From: Antedon mediterranea
Taxonomy: Eukaryota; Echinodermata; Crinoidea; Comatulida; Antedonidae
Assembly: GCF_964355755.1 (NCBI RefSeq)
Contig: NC_092674.1
Location: 8,811,001-8,875,000, forward strand
Reading direction: 5' to 3'
DNA: 64,000 bases
The translations under genes were made by a program, and so were the position numbers. The notes below the pieces were generated by a model. The model was given only the letters and a program-made list of their open reading frames with translations, was not told the DNA's origin and made no database searches. Numbering within the stretch: the stretch's first letter is position 1; every line of letters begins with the position of its first letter. Below are positions 10,333-21,900 of the stretch, piece by piece.

Positions 10333-12119
10333 ATATTTTGGGAATTTGTTAAATGGTTACTATAGTAGGCTATAATAAACATGCACAGAGTCGAAAAAAT
10401 GCGTTCTGCGCATATCAATTGTGCTATAGTACAGGAAAATTTTCGAAAAATGGCATATTTTCGACCCTTTTATTTTTTGACATAAATGGTTACTACAGCA
10501 TAATAAACATGCACCTTCGAAAAATGCGTTCTGCGCATATCAATTGTGCTACAGTAACCAGTTTTATCGAAAAATAAAAAGGGCGAAAATTGGCCATTTT
10601 TCGAAAAAATCCCTGTACTATAGTACAGGGAAATTTTCGAAAAATAGCCAATTTTCGACCCTTTTATTTTTTGACATAAATGGTTACTATAGCATAATAA
10701 ACATGCGCAGAGTCAAAAAATGGGTTCTGCGCATGTCAATTGTGCTATAGTAACCAGTTTTATAGAAAAATAAAAAGGTCGAAAATTGGCCATTTTTGGA
10801 AAAAATCCCTGTAGGCCTACTATAGTACAGGGATATTTTCGAAAAATAGCCAATTTTCGACCCTTTTATTTTTTGACATAAATGGTTACAATAGCTTAAT
10901 AAACATGCGTAGAGTCAAAAAATGTGTTCTGCGCATGTCAATTGTGCTATAGTAACCAGTTTTATAGAAAAATATAAAGGGCGAAAATTTGCCATTTTTG
11001 GAAAAAATCCCTGTACTATAGTACAGGCATATTTTCGAAAAATAGCCAATTTTCGACCCTTTTATTTGTTGACATAAATGGTTACTATAGCATAATAAAC
11101 ATGCGCAGAGTCAAAAAATTGGTTCTCCGTATGCCAATTGTGCTATAGTTACCAGTTTTATAGAAAAATAAAAAGGACGAAAATTGGAAATTTTTGGAAA
11201 AAATCCCTCTACTATAGTTCAGGGAAACTTTCGAAAAAATGGCAACTTTTGACCCTTTTATTTTTTGACATAAATGGTTACTATAGTATAATAAACATGC
11301 GTTGAAGTTGAAAAATGCGTTCTGCGCATGTCAATTGTGCTACAGTAACCAGTTTTATAGAAAAATAAAAAGGTCGAAAATTGGCCATTTTTGGAAAAAT
11401 TCACTGTACAAGAAAATTTTCGAAAAATAGCCAATTTTTTACCCTTTTATTATTTGACATAAATTGTTACTATAGTTCAATAAACATGCGCAGAGTCGAA
11501 AAATGCGTTCTGCGTATGTCAATTGTGCTACAGTAACCAGTTTTATCGAAAAATAAAAAGGTCAAAAATTGGACATTTTTGGAAAATTTCCCTGTACTAT
11601 AGTACAGGCATATTTTCGAAAAATAGCCAATTTTAGACCCTTTTATTTTTTGACATAAATGGTTACAATAGCATAATAAACATGCGTAGAGTCAAAAAAT
11701 GGGTTCTTCGCATGTAAATTGTGCTATAGTAACCAGTTTTATAGAAAAACAAAAAGGGCGAAAATTGGCCATTTTTGGAAAAAATCCCTGTACTATAGTA
11801 CAGGAAAATTTTCGAAAAATAGCCAATTTTTTACCCTTTTATTTTTTGACATAAATGGTTACTATAGCATAATAAACATGTGCAGAGTCGAAAAATGTGT
11901 TCTGCGCATGTCAATTGTGCTATAGTAACCAGTTTTATAGAAAAATATAAAGGGCGAAAATTGGTCATTTTTGAAAAAAATCTCTATACTATAGTACAGG
12001 CATATTTTCGAAAAATAGCCAATTTTCGACCCTTTTATTTGTTGACATAAATGGTTACTATAGCATAATAAACATGCGCAGAGTCAAAAAATTTGTTCTC
12101 CGTATGCCAATTGTGCTAT

Positions 12120-13660
12120 AGTTACCAGTTTTATAGAAAAATAAAAAGGGCGAAAATTGGCCATTTTTGGAAAATATGCCTGTACTATAGTATAGGGATT
12201 TTTTCCAAAATGGCCAATTTTCACCCTTTTTATTTTTCTATAAAACTGGTTACTATAGACCCTTTTATTTTGTGACATAAATGGTTACAATAGCATAATA
12301 AACATGCGCAGAGTTAAAAAATGGGTTCTTCGCATGTAAATTGTGCTATAGTAACCAGTTTTATAGAAAAATAAAAAGGGCGAAAATTGGCCATTTTTTG
12401 AAAATATATACTATAGTATAGGGATTTTTTCCAAAATGGCCAATTTTCGCCCTTTTTATTTTTCTATAAAACTGGTCTATAGTATTTTTGGAAAATATGC
12501 CTGTACTATAGTATAGGGATTTTTTCCAAAATGGCCAATTTTCGCCCTTTTTATTTTTCTATAAAACTGGTTACTATAGACCCTTTTATTTTTTGACATA
12601 AATGGTTACTATAGCATAATAAACATGCGCAGAGTCGAAAAATGGGTTCTGCGCATGTAAATTGTGCTATAGTAACCAGTTTTATAGAAAAATAAAAAGG
12701 GCGAAAATTGGCCATTTTTGGAAAATATGCCTGTACTATAGTATAGGGATTTTTTCCAAAAATGGCCAATTTTCGCCCTTTTTATTTTTCTATAAAACTG
12801 GTTACTATAGACCCTTTTATTTTTTGACATAAATGGTTACAATAGCATAATAAACATGTGCAGAGTCGGAAAATGTGTTCTGCGTATGTCAATTGTGCTA
12901 TAGTAACCAGTTTTATAGAAAAATAAATAGGGCGAAAATTTGCCATTTTTGGAAAAAAATCCCTATACTATAGTACAGGCATATTTTCGAAAAATAGCCA
13001 ATTTTCGACCCTTTTATTTTTTAACATAAATGGTTACTATAGAATAATAAACATGCGCAGAGTCGAAAAATGGGTTCTGCGCATGTAAATTGTGCTATAG
13101 TAACCAGTTTTATAGAAAAATAAAAAGGGCGAAAATTGGCAATTTTTGGAAAATATGCCTGTACTATAGTATAGGTATTTTTTCCAAAATGGCCAATTTT
13201 CGCCCTTTTTATTTTTCTATAAAACTGGTTACTATAGACCCTTTTATTTTTTGACATAAATGGTTACTATAGCATAATAAACATGTGCAGAGTCGAAAAA
13301 TGTGTTCTGCTTATGTCAATTGTGCTATAGTAACCAGTTTTATAGAAAAATAAAAAGGGCGAAAATTGGCCATTTTACAAAAAAATCCCTGTACAGGCAT
13401 ATTTTCGAAAAATAGCCAATTTTCGACCCTTTTATTTTTTGACATAAATGGTTACTATAGCATAATAAACATGCGCAGAGTCGAAAAATGGGTTCTGCGC
13501 ATGTAAATTGTGTTATAGTAACCAGTTTTATAGAAAAATAAAAAGGGCGAAAATTGGCCATTTTTGGAAAATATGCCTGTACTATAGTATAGGGATTTTT
13601 TCCAAAATGGCCAATTTTCGCCCTTTTTATTTTTCTATAAAACTGGTTACTATAGACCCT
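12120..13660. repeat. Sub-array of near-perfect long hairpins
   Basis: In about six units (around 12125-12256, 12354-12475, 12490-12572, 12680-12806, 13100-13235 and 13535-13650) the right arm of P2 is replaced by an inverted copy of the left arm. The hairpin then runs from ACCAGTTTTATAGAAAAATA to its complement over about 60 bp per arm, with few mismatches. A junction ACTATAGACCCTTTTATTTT follows each. Neighbouring units keep the diverged arms. Confidence 0.75.
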
Positions 13661-15779
13661 TTTATTTTTTGACATAAATGGTTACTATAGCATAATAAAC
13701 ATGCGCAGAGTCGAAAAATGGGTTCTGCGCATGTAAATTGTGCTATAGTAACCAGTTTTATAGAAAAATAAAAAGGGCGAAAATTTGCCATTTTTGGAAA
13801 AAATCCCTGTACAGGAAAATTTTCGAAAAATAGCCAATTTTCGACCTTTTTATTTTTTGACATAAATGGTTACTATAGCATAATAAACATGCGCAGAGTC
13901 GAAAAATGCGTTCTGCGCATGTCTATTGTGTTACAGTAATCAGTTTTATCGAAAAATAAAAAGGGCGAAAATTGGCCATTTTTCAAAAAAATCCCTGTAC
14001 AGGAAAATTTTCGAAAAATAGCCAATTTTCGACCTTTTTATTTTTTGACATAAATGGTTACTATAGCATAATAAACATGCGCAGAGTCGAAAAATGGGTT
14101 CTGTGCATATCAAATTAATTGTGCTATATTAACCAGTTTTATCGAAAAATAAAAAGGTCGAAAATTTGCCATTTTTGGAAAAAATCCCTGTACAGGAAAA
14201 TTTTCGAAAAATAGCCAATTTTCGACCCTATTTTTTTTTTTGGCATAAATGGTTACTATAGCATAATAAACATGCGCAGAGTCAAAAAATGGGTTCTGCG
14301 CATGCAAATTGTGCTATAGTAATCAGTTTTATCGAAAAATAAAAAGGGCGAAAATTGGCCTTTTTGGAAAAAATCCCTGTACTATAGTTCAGGGAAATTT
14401 TCGAAAAATAGCCAAGTTTTGACCCTTTTATTTTTTGACATAAATGGTTACTACATCATAATAAGCATGCGCAGAGTCGAAAAATGCGTTCTGCGCATGT
14501 CAATTGTGCTATAGTAACCAGTTATATAGAAAAATGAAAAGGTCGAAAATTTGCCATTTTCGGAAAAAAAATCCCTGTACTATAGTAAAGGAAAATTTTC
14601 GAAAACTAGCCAATTTTTTACCCTTTTATTTTTTGACATAAATGGTTACTATAGCATAATAAACATGCGCAGAGTCAAAAAATGGGTTCTGCGCATGCCA
14701 ATTGTGCTATAGTAACCAGTTTTATAGAAAAATAAAAAGGTCGAAAATTGGCCATTTTCGGAAAAAAATCCCTGTACTATAGTACAGGAAAATTTTCGAA
14801 AAATAGCCAATTTTCGACCCTATTTTTTTTGGCATAAATGGTTACTATAGCATAATAAACATGCGCAGAGTCAAAAAATGGGTTCTGCGCATGCAAATTG
14901 TGCTATAGTAACCAGTTTTATAGAAAAATAAAAAGATCGAAAATTGGCCATTTTTTTGAAAAAATCCATGTACTATAGTACAGGAAAATTTTCGGAAAAT
15001 AGCCAATTTTTGACCCTTTTATTTTTTGACATAAATGGTTACTATAGCATAATAAACATGCGCAGAGTCGAAAAATGCGTTCTGCGCATGTCTATTGTGT
15101 TACAGTAATCAGTTTTATCGAAAAATAAAAAGGGCGAAAATTGGCCATTTTTCAAAAAAATCCCTGTACAGGGAAATTTTCGAAAAATAGCCAATTTTCG
15201 ACCCTTTTATTTGTTGACATAAATGGTTACTATAGCATAATAAACATGCGCAGAGTCGAAAAATGGGTTCTGTGCATATCAAATTAATTGTGCTATATTA
15301 ACCAGTTTTATCGAAAAATAAAAAGGTCGAAAATTTGCCATTTTTGGAAAAAATCCCTGTACAGGGAAATTTTCGAAAAATAGCCAATTTTCAACCCTTT
15401 TATTTTTTTGACATAAATGGTTACTATAGCATAATAAACGGTTACTATAGCATAATAAACATGCGCAGAGTCGAAAAATGGGTTCTGCGCATATCAATTG
15501 TGCTATATTAACCAGTTTTATCGAAAAATAAAAAGGTTGAAAATTTGCCATTTTTGGAAAACATCCCTGTACTATAAGTTCAGGGAAATTTTCGAAAAAT
15601 TATCAATTTTTGACCCCTTTATTTTTTGACATAAAATGGTTACTATAGCATAATAAACATGCGCAGAGTCGAAAAATGCGTTCTGCACATGTCATTTGTG
15701 CTATAGTAACCAGTTTTATCGAAATATAAAAAGGTTGAAAATTGGCCATTTTCGGGAAAAATCCCTGTACACGGAAATT

Positions 15780-16110
15780 TTCGAAAAATAGCAAATTTTC
15801 GACCCTTTTATTTAAAAAAAAATGGTTACTATGGTTCTATAAGATGATACAAAGCAATATTTGCGCATATATAGTCATATTATCGCATAATAATCGAATT
15901 TTAAAAAGTCGATAATTTGGCATTTTCGAGGTTCAGGGATTTTTGATGATACAATTAAAGCAATATATGCGCATATATAGCCATAATATCGCACAATACC
16001 AATCCCTGGATTTTTTTTTCCAAAAATGGCAAAATTTCGACCCTTTTATTTTTCGACAAAACTGGTTACTATGGTTCTATAAGATGATAAAAACAGCAAT
16101 ATCCAAGTTG
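15780..16110. repeat. Right inverted flank and further direct copies
   Basis: 15780-15866 is the inverted match of the left flank. The segment GATGATACAA...AGCAATAT...GCGCATATATAG then recurs in the same direction at 15842 and 15946, and a shortened form lies at 16083, separated by pieces of the array unit (for example 16020-16075). Confidence 0.65.
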
Positions 16111-16920
16111 CTAATTCTATTGACGAAGAACAAGGATGACCAGGCTTGGTTGATTGAGCTTATTCGCAGTGTATGTGTTAAAGCATCCTAACATATTTTG
16201 GAGTTCTGTCAACTTTCAATGCTGAAGGAGATGTTGTATTGGTTGTCCCAGATTCAGACACAACGTTCACCATAGAGAGCATGCTATATATATCATCGTC
16301 ATAGATCATTTTCTATATGATTGGTTGCGCAAGTTTTCGCTTCGAAATCGAGGTACCAATTTTACCAAAGATAGTGTGATTTTACTGAAGCGAAAAACTG
16401 AAAGAAATGGATGGAAAAATGAATACGCATGCGTAAAAGCTGACGCTTTCGATTCGCGCGAACAAATTCGCCTAGTTGAAAATTGGCCTAATGTAGTATA
16501 TAAACAGTGGGTACATATTGTAATCATAGACTATTGCGGTATTTAATTTAAATCAAAATGTATATATGAACTCGTAATTATTGGTTATGCTTTATTGAAG
16601 AATGACGGGTAGAAATGTGATCACTTACAACAAATAAACATGCGGTGACATAATAAGAGCAAGTTTTGTCGAAAATAATCTTGCAATAGCCCCACCAAAC
16701 GGCACATGAATATTCATACTGGTAAAACTTTAGCATATCAATATTGTCCAATTGAAATCGGTGATCTATAGCTAATACTTAACGACTGACTAATGATTAC
16801 CAGTTCGGTACTTCGTAAAGAACTTCTGTATTGTAGTAGCTTAGATACACGCATTTCCAACATGGACTATGTTATTCTATAAATGACGGATTACGGTATA
16901 GGCCAAAATCACAAGATATT
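16111..16920. other. Upstream region of the glypican gene
   Basis: A less repetitive stretch between the array and the glypican start codon. It should contain the promoter and any 5' untranslated exon, but I see no convincing TATA box or initiator. The open frames at 16306-16546 on both strands overlap each other and show no domain. Confidence 0.4.
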
Positions 16921-17089
16921 ATGGAGTTTATTGGAATTATTTTAGTTTTGTGTTTGAATTTGTGTGTTGTATTATGTGGCAGCAGTGTCAGACCCGTAAG
17001 CGAATGCTCCGCTGTGAATGAGAGGTTTATGGATATGTTTGGTGATTATTCATCATCTTCACTTCCATCGAGCAGTAACCCTGTAAAAG
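16921..17089 (+). CDS. GPC3/5-like: Glypican exon 1: signal peptide and first Cys
   Basis: The ATG is the first in-frame start before a 20-residue hydrophobic leader. The mature part begins near SSVRPVSEC. The donor is GTATTC and the exon ends in phase 1. The open frame continues only four codons past the donor. Confidence 0.85.
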
Positions 17090-18866
17090 GTATTCATAAA
17101 ATGTAATTGATTGTTAATATATAGGAATAATTAATTATCGTAGTTAACTGCGTCAGCAAATGAAATAGGAAATATTTACCCGACTGACGACTTGTACACA
17201 CTTGTATATACATTGACCAGTATAGCCCTAATTAAGAATAGAAAACTGTATTTGAACTGTATTTGATTTGATGTTATTGATTTCGTGCATTGGGGGAATA
17301 TTGTACAGTCTTTTTTAGGGTGGACATATTTCCATACACTTGCTGGGGATTAACTCTAGACTATAACTTATCATTGGGATGAAGCAGTGCTTCCTTTACA
17401 CTCGAATCTAACCTATCGACACAAGCATTGTATTATAAAATTTACCGAGTAAAATATGGAAATATTTGTATTATCTTACCTTTTTTTCTTAAGGATGTCA
17501 ATCAATTATTCTCAATTACGTTTTATCTGAAAGAAAATTGAACACTACTGCCAAATGGTATTACACCTCAAATATTTTTCTTAACAGAGTCCAGTCTGTC
17601 GGTTTGTACAATGTCACAGGAGTCTTGTTGTACACCAGACATGGAAGAACGATTCCACGTGGAAGCTTCACAAGATTTGCACGATCAGCTGCAGGAATCT
17701 ACTTCGCTTCTTAGTTACTCATTTTATGTTAATGACGTCCAGTTTAAAAGTAAGTAAAAGAATATTGTTAGTGCAGTAACAGCGGGTTGTTCGGAGGTTT
17801 TTTTTAAATATAAATATTCCTCCAAATTGAGGACTTTCTTTTGCCTTTACGAATCCTTTAATTGGGTAATAGTGAAAAAAAGGACCACTACCGTATCAAA
17901 CATGATCGGAGTCAAGGGGCGCAGTCTACTCTCCTCAACCCACAAATACATTTCGAAAATTATAATGAAAAAGATACGACATTGGAGAAGTTCAGCACAC
18001 TTAATTCCATTAGGCCTTGGAACCCTCCTATTTCGAAACTCTGGACTCAACCCGCCCTGATTTAATCTCGAATTCTAATAAACTCTTTGAGAAGTGGTTT
18101 CTTGTTAATTATATAATTCTTTATTTCTAAATTTGTGGATTTTTCAGTAGACCTAACTGTATTTAAACAAGGCCAACAGCCATTAAGTCGCGTGCTACAA
18201 TGCATAGTGATACCGGACCGACAGACAGACCGACAGACCGACAGACAGACCGACCGACCGACATAGTGAACTATACTGACCGAAATTACTGAACATGTTT
18301 AAAAATGTTGAAATGTTTAAAAACATTTATATTTTTTCAATTTACACGTGCGTAGCCTGTCACTTTTGACGTGCTCGTATAACGTAATTTCGAGTTGAAA
18401 AGTAAGTCAAGAAGAAAACAGAAATCGGGCAAAAAGAGTTCGCAATAACATTTAACGCGCAGTGCGCACGCAAAAATATGGGCACTCATGGCAATTTTGT
18501 AAACGCTTAAAATTGCCTGAAACGTACTCTTATTTCATCGAAAATAAATTTTGAAAATTTTAAGCGCGCGTACGCATGCGTTACATGCACTACGCACGTA
18601 ATTGTATTGCCATATGATGATTTATGCCCTGAAATTTATGAGTACCAAATTTTATTTAATTGTGATTCATGGTTGTGAAGATATGATTACAAACGTGATT
18701 TCGTTAAATCGTGCGTAGACCGCGTAATGTTTTATTGCGCACCGTGAAAACATAACCACATCGATTCCTGGCCATAAGGAATATTCTGTGAAAAATTGAC
18801 TTAGCTAGATTAAACTGATATCAAGATAAGGTCAGAAAGCGATAAAACGCATAGTGATACCGGACC

Positions 18867-18909
<43 letters not shown>

Positions 18910-21900
18910 CGACAGACAGACAGACCGACCAACCGACCGACATAGTGAACTATAGAGTCGCTTCCACGCGACTAAAAATCCTGGAACTATATAAACATTC
19001 TTGGTGTAAATAAAACAATTTCAGCTCGTATCTACTTTCAGGCGCATTTGGGGGCCCATTTCCCAAAGTTATTTTTTTTATAGAAATCTTATGCTCTATC
19101 TTAATTACGATACACTAATGTATTAAGAAACACATCTATTATAGACCTACACTTGAAATGGCAGAACATTTTACTGTACTGAAAACAGAAATGCTCGGTC
19201 GCAATATTTGTAGTTATTTCTAGAATTAACCCTTTTAGCTCTAAGGCTTAACATACCAATTCTTTTTTTTGTATGAACATAGTAGTTCTAGTATTTCTCT
19301 TCTTATTATCTAATTTTTAACTTGGTGATATTTATTATTCTTGGTGAATGCAAATTCCTATGCTAAAAGCTATTAAATTTAAAAATTCATTAAGATTGGA
19401 GAGATATAATTCATAAATGCACGTGTAATAAATTGATTTTAACAAAAGCGAATAAAAACGGTGTTTAAGTGAAGAATAATGGAAAAAAGAAAATAATTGA
19501 TAGTGTATAATTAAGATCTTATCAATCTATTTGCCAAAAGTGTTATCATAAAAGTATTTATTTTATTAGTTTAAGAATGATTATTATGCATACCTTAGTT
19601 GTAGTCAAATATAATTCTTTATGTAAAGTTTATATATACGACAAAGGATTTTTGTCGTTTGTGGGTTCCACATATACAATAAACATGGTATTGTTGCATT
19701 GTAAGGTTCCGCCTAGGTTTACTTTATTTACACGTGTAAGTTGGTTCTTACCCACCAAAATTAGCGATAACTGTACCCCTGAAATTAAGCCTCAACGGGC
19801 CCATAGACTAAAAATGTTGTTACACTGTATTTATAAAGTCAACAATCATGACAATAACTACAAAACAAATGTAATATCTAGATTTATAATGAATGGATTG
19901 AAAGCCTTCCTTTGTCTCAAATCGTTCACTACAGTATATTCACCTCAAAATCTTTTCAGCAGTCAAATGTAAAATAACGTAGATTTTTGTTTTAAAAAAG
20001 GTAATAATTAATAATGATATTGCAATAGTGCAATTAAACTAGGTCACATGGTTTCGTTTATGGTCGGTTCATGCTATAAGCTTGTTGAAACCAATACAAT
20101 ATTACCACAGTAATTAAATTGGGATATTGAAACTTATGGATTGCTTGGCAACTAAAAGCATTTCAGGTTCACTAAAGATTATTTTTGCGATAGTAGAATT
20201 TCTTAATTAACCTATGAGGTTAGCAATTCGCCGATATATATAATTACGCATTAGAGATCATCTTCAACAATTAAGAAAATATTTGCGTATGTGCCGTATT
20301 TTTTATTCTTTAAATTCTTTACGAGTATTCTGAGTATACACTGAGAGGCCTTAGAAATTAATTATTTAAATAGTATATGCCTATGCCTGATTAACCGTAA
20401 TTTATTACAATTAATGTTCATCACTTTCCGAGGAATTTCATACAAATAAATTAGGCGGTATATGTTGTACCTCCGTTTGGTAAATTTGAATCAACATTAT
20501 TTTTTCTTACAATTGCAATACATACTCGGTCAAAACATATATACAGCATGTTTGATCACTTAGATATTTTTTTTTGTTTGGTAATTATTGTTTAAACTCT
20601 CATCGTCATGTTTTAGGCCTACATCAAAAAGAGAATGTACAAAATATTGAACATACCAAAAACAAAAAAAATCCAAATCATAAATCAAAACAACGAAAAA
20701 CCCACCTTAATTAGGAATACATTTTTTTCTAGAATAGTTTAATTTGTGAAAGAACAAGGCCATATACATGGCTGCAGTCGCGTGCTCAAATTTAAGTTCG
20801 TGTTTACTGACCGACCAACCGACCGACCATCCGACCGACATAGTGTGGTGTAGAGTCGCGTTGCACGTGACTAAAAAGAAATTACACTTATGATAGCGTC
20901 TAGGTCTTAGTTTTTTAGATACCACTTACATACGATAGGGAATGTAGGTCTACATTGGCCAATGTGAGCCCTAGTCTTAGCCTAACGCTCTTCAGGTGGA
21001 TGTACATTTGATATTGTATGATTTATAATCTCTAACCAAACTAAATTAACTTGTATTACGATTTCCCTTAAATGCCTCAGGTTATATCACCTGCCTAGAT
21101 TAAATCTACTTTACATCGATTGATACATCCCGAAAAGTTATCTCAAAGGAGTACAAAATCCGCACTCGAATTTATTAATTTCAAAACTGCCATAAATTAC
21201 CTTACACGAAAGATGATTCTGTCACTTTGATGCAACATCAACATTAATTCTTCTGATCCAAAAAGTGTGTTTGCCTTCCAAATCAACGGTGAACACTCGA
21301 TTCTCATTCTTAACCAGTCAGTATCTAAGTAAGGTTTCAAGGAGTTCATCAATTCTTTTCATGACTTGTTTTGCCTCCCAAATCACTCGTTTTAACTAGT
21401 CAGTATCTAAGTAAAGTCTCGAGAAGTTCACCAATTCTGTTCATAACTTGTTTTTCCTCCCATATCACCTGTCTTATATAGTCAGTATCTAAGTAAAGTC
21501 TCGAGGAGTTCATCAATTCTTTTCATGACTTGTTTTGCCTCCCAGATCACTCGTTTTAACTAGTCAGTATCTAAGTAAGGTTTCGAGGAGTTCATCAATT
21601 TTTTTCATGACTTGTTTTTCCTCCCAGATCACCAGTCTTAATTAGTCAGTATCTAAGTAAAGTCTCGAGGAGTTCATCAATTCTGTTCATGACTTGTTTT
21701 GCCTCGCAGATCACCAGTCTTAACTAGTCAGTATCTAAGTAAAGTTTCGAGGAGGAGTTAATCAATTTTTTCATGACTTGTTTTGCATCCCAGATCACTC
21801 GTCTTAAGTAGTCAGTATCTAAGTAAAGTCTGGAGGAGTTCATCAATTTTTTTCATAACTTGTTTTTCCTCCCATATCACCCGTCTTAAGTAGTCAGTAT

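Larger units (their letters stand above)
10241..15870. repeat. Palindromic satellite array, about 28 units of about 195 bp, with inverted flanks
   Basis: Each unit holds two back-to-back imperfect palindromes. P1 (e.g. 10681-10755) has arms GGTTACTATAGCA and TGCTATAGTAACC around ATGCGCAGA and TCTGCGCAT. P2 (e.g. 10565-10680) has arms such as AAAAAGGGCGAAAATTGGCC and GCCAATTTTCGACCCTTTTA around CCCTGTACTATAGTACAGG. The motif CATAATAAACATGCGCAG recurs about every 195 bp from 10365 to 15660. Because units are palindromic, similar open frames appear on both strands and mean nothing. I recognise no transposase and no known family. Confidence 0.93.

Noticed and set aside
10353-15794. Many open frames of 60-110 codons on both strands with similar peptides (YRKIKRAKIGHF, FYFSIKLVTIAQ)
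   Set aside because: They are translations of the palindromic satellite. The same peptide appears on opposite strands because the units are inverted repeats, and the frames have no conserved start or end.
16306-16546. Overlapping 73-codon frames on both strands upstream of the glypican gene
   Set aside because: Mutually overlapping, low similarity to any protein pattern I know, and no supporting exon signals.
17827-18065. Three overlapping frames in glypican intron 2
   Set aside because: All open at once in GC-richer DNA. More like a transposon fragment than coding sequence.
19577-19972. 131-codon plus-strand open frame in glypican intron 2
   Set aside because: No domain, no codon pattern different from intronic DNA, no splice context.
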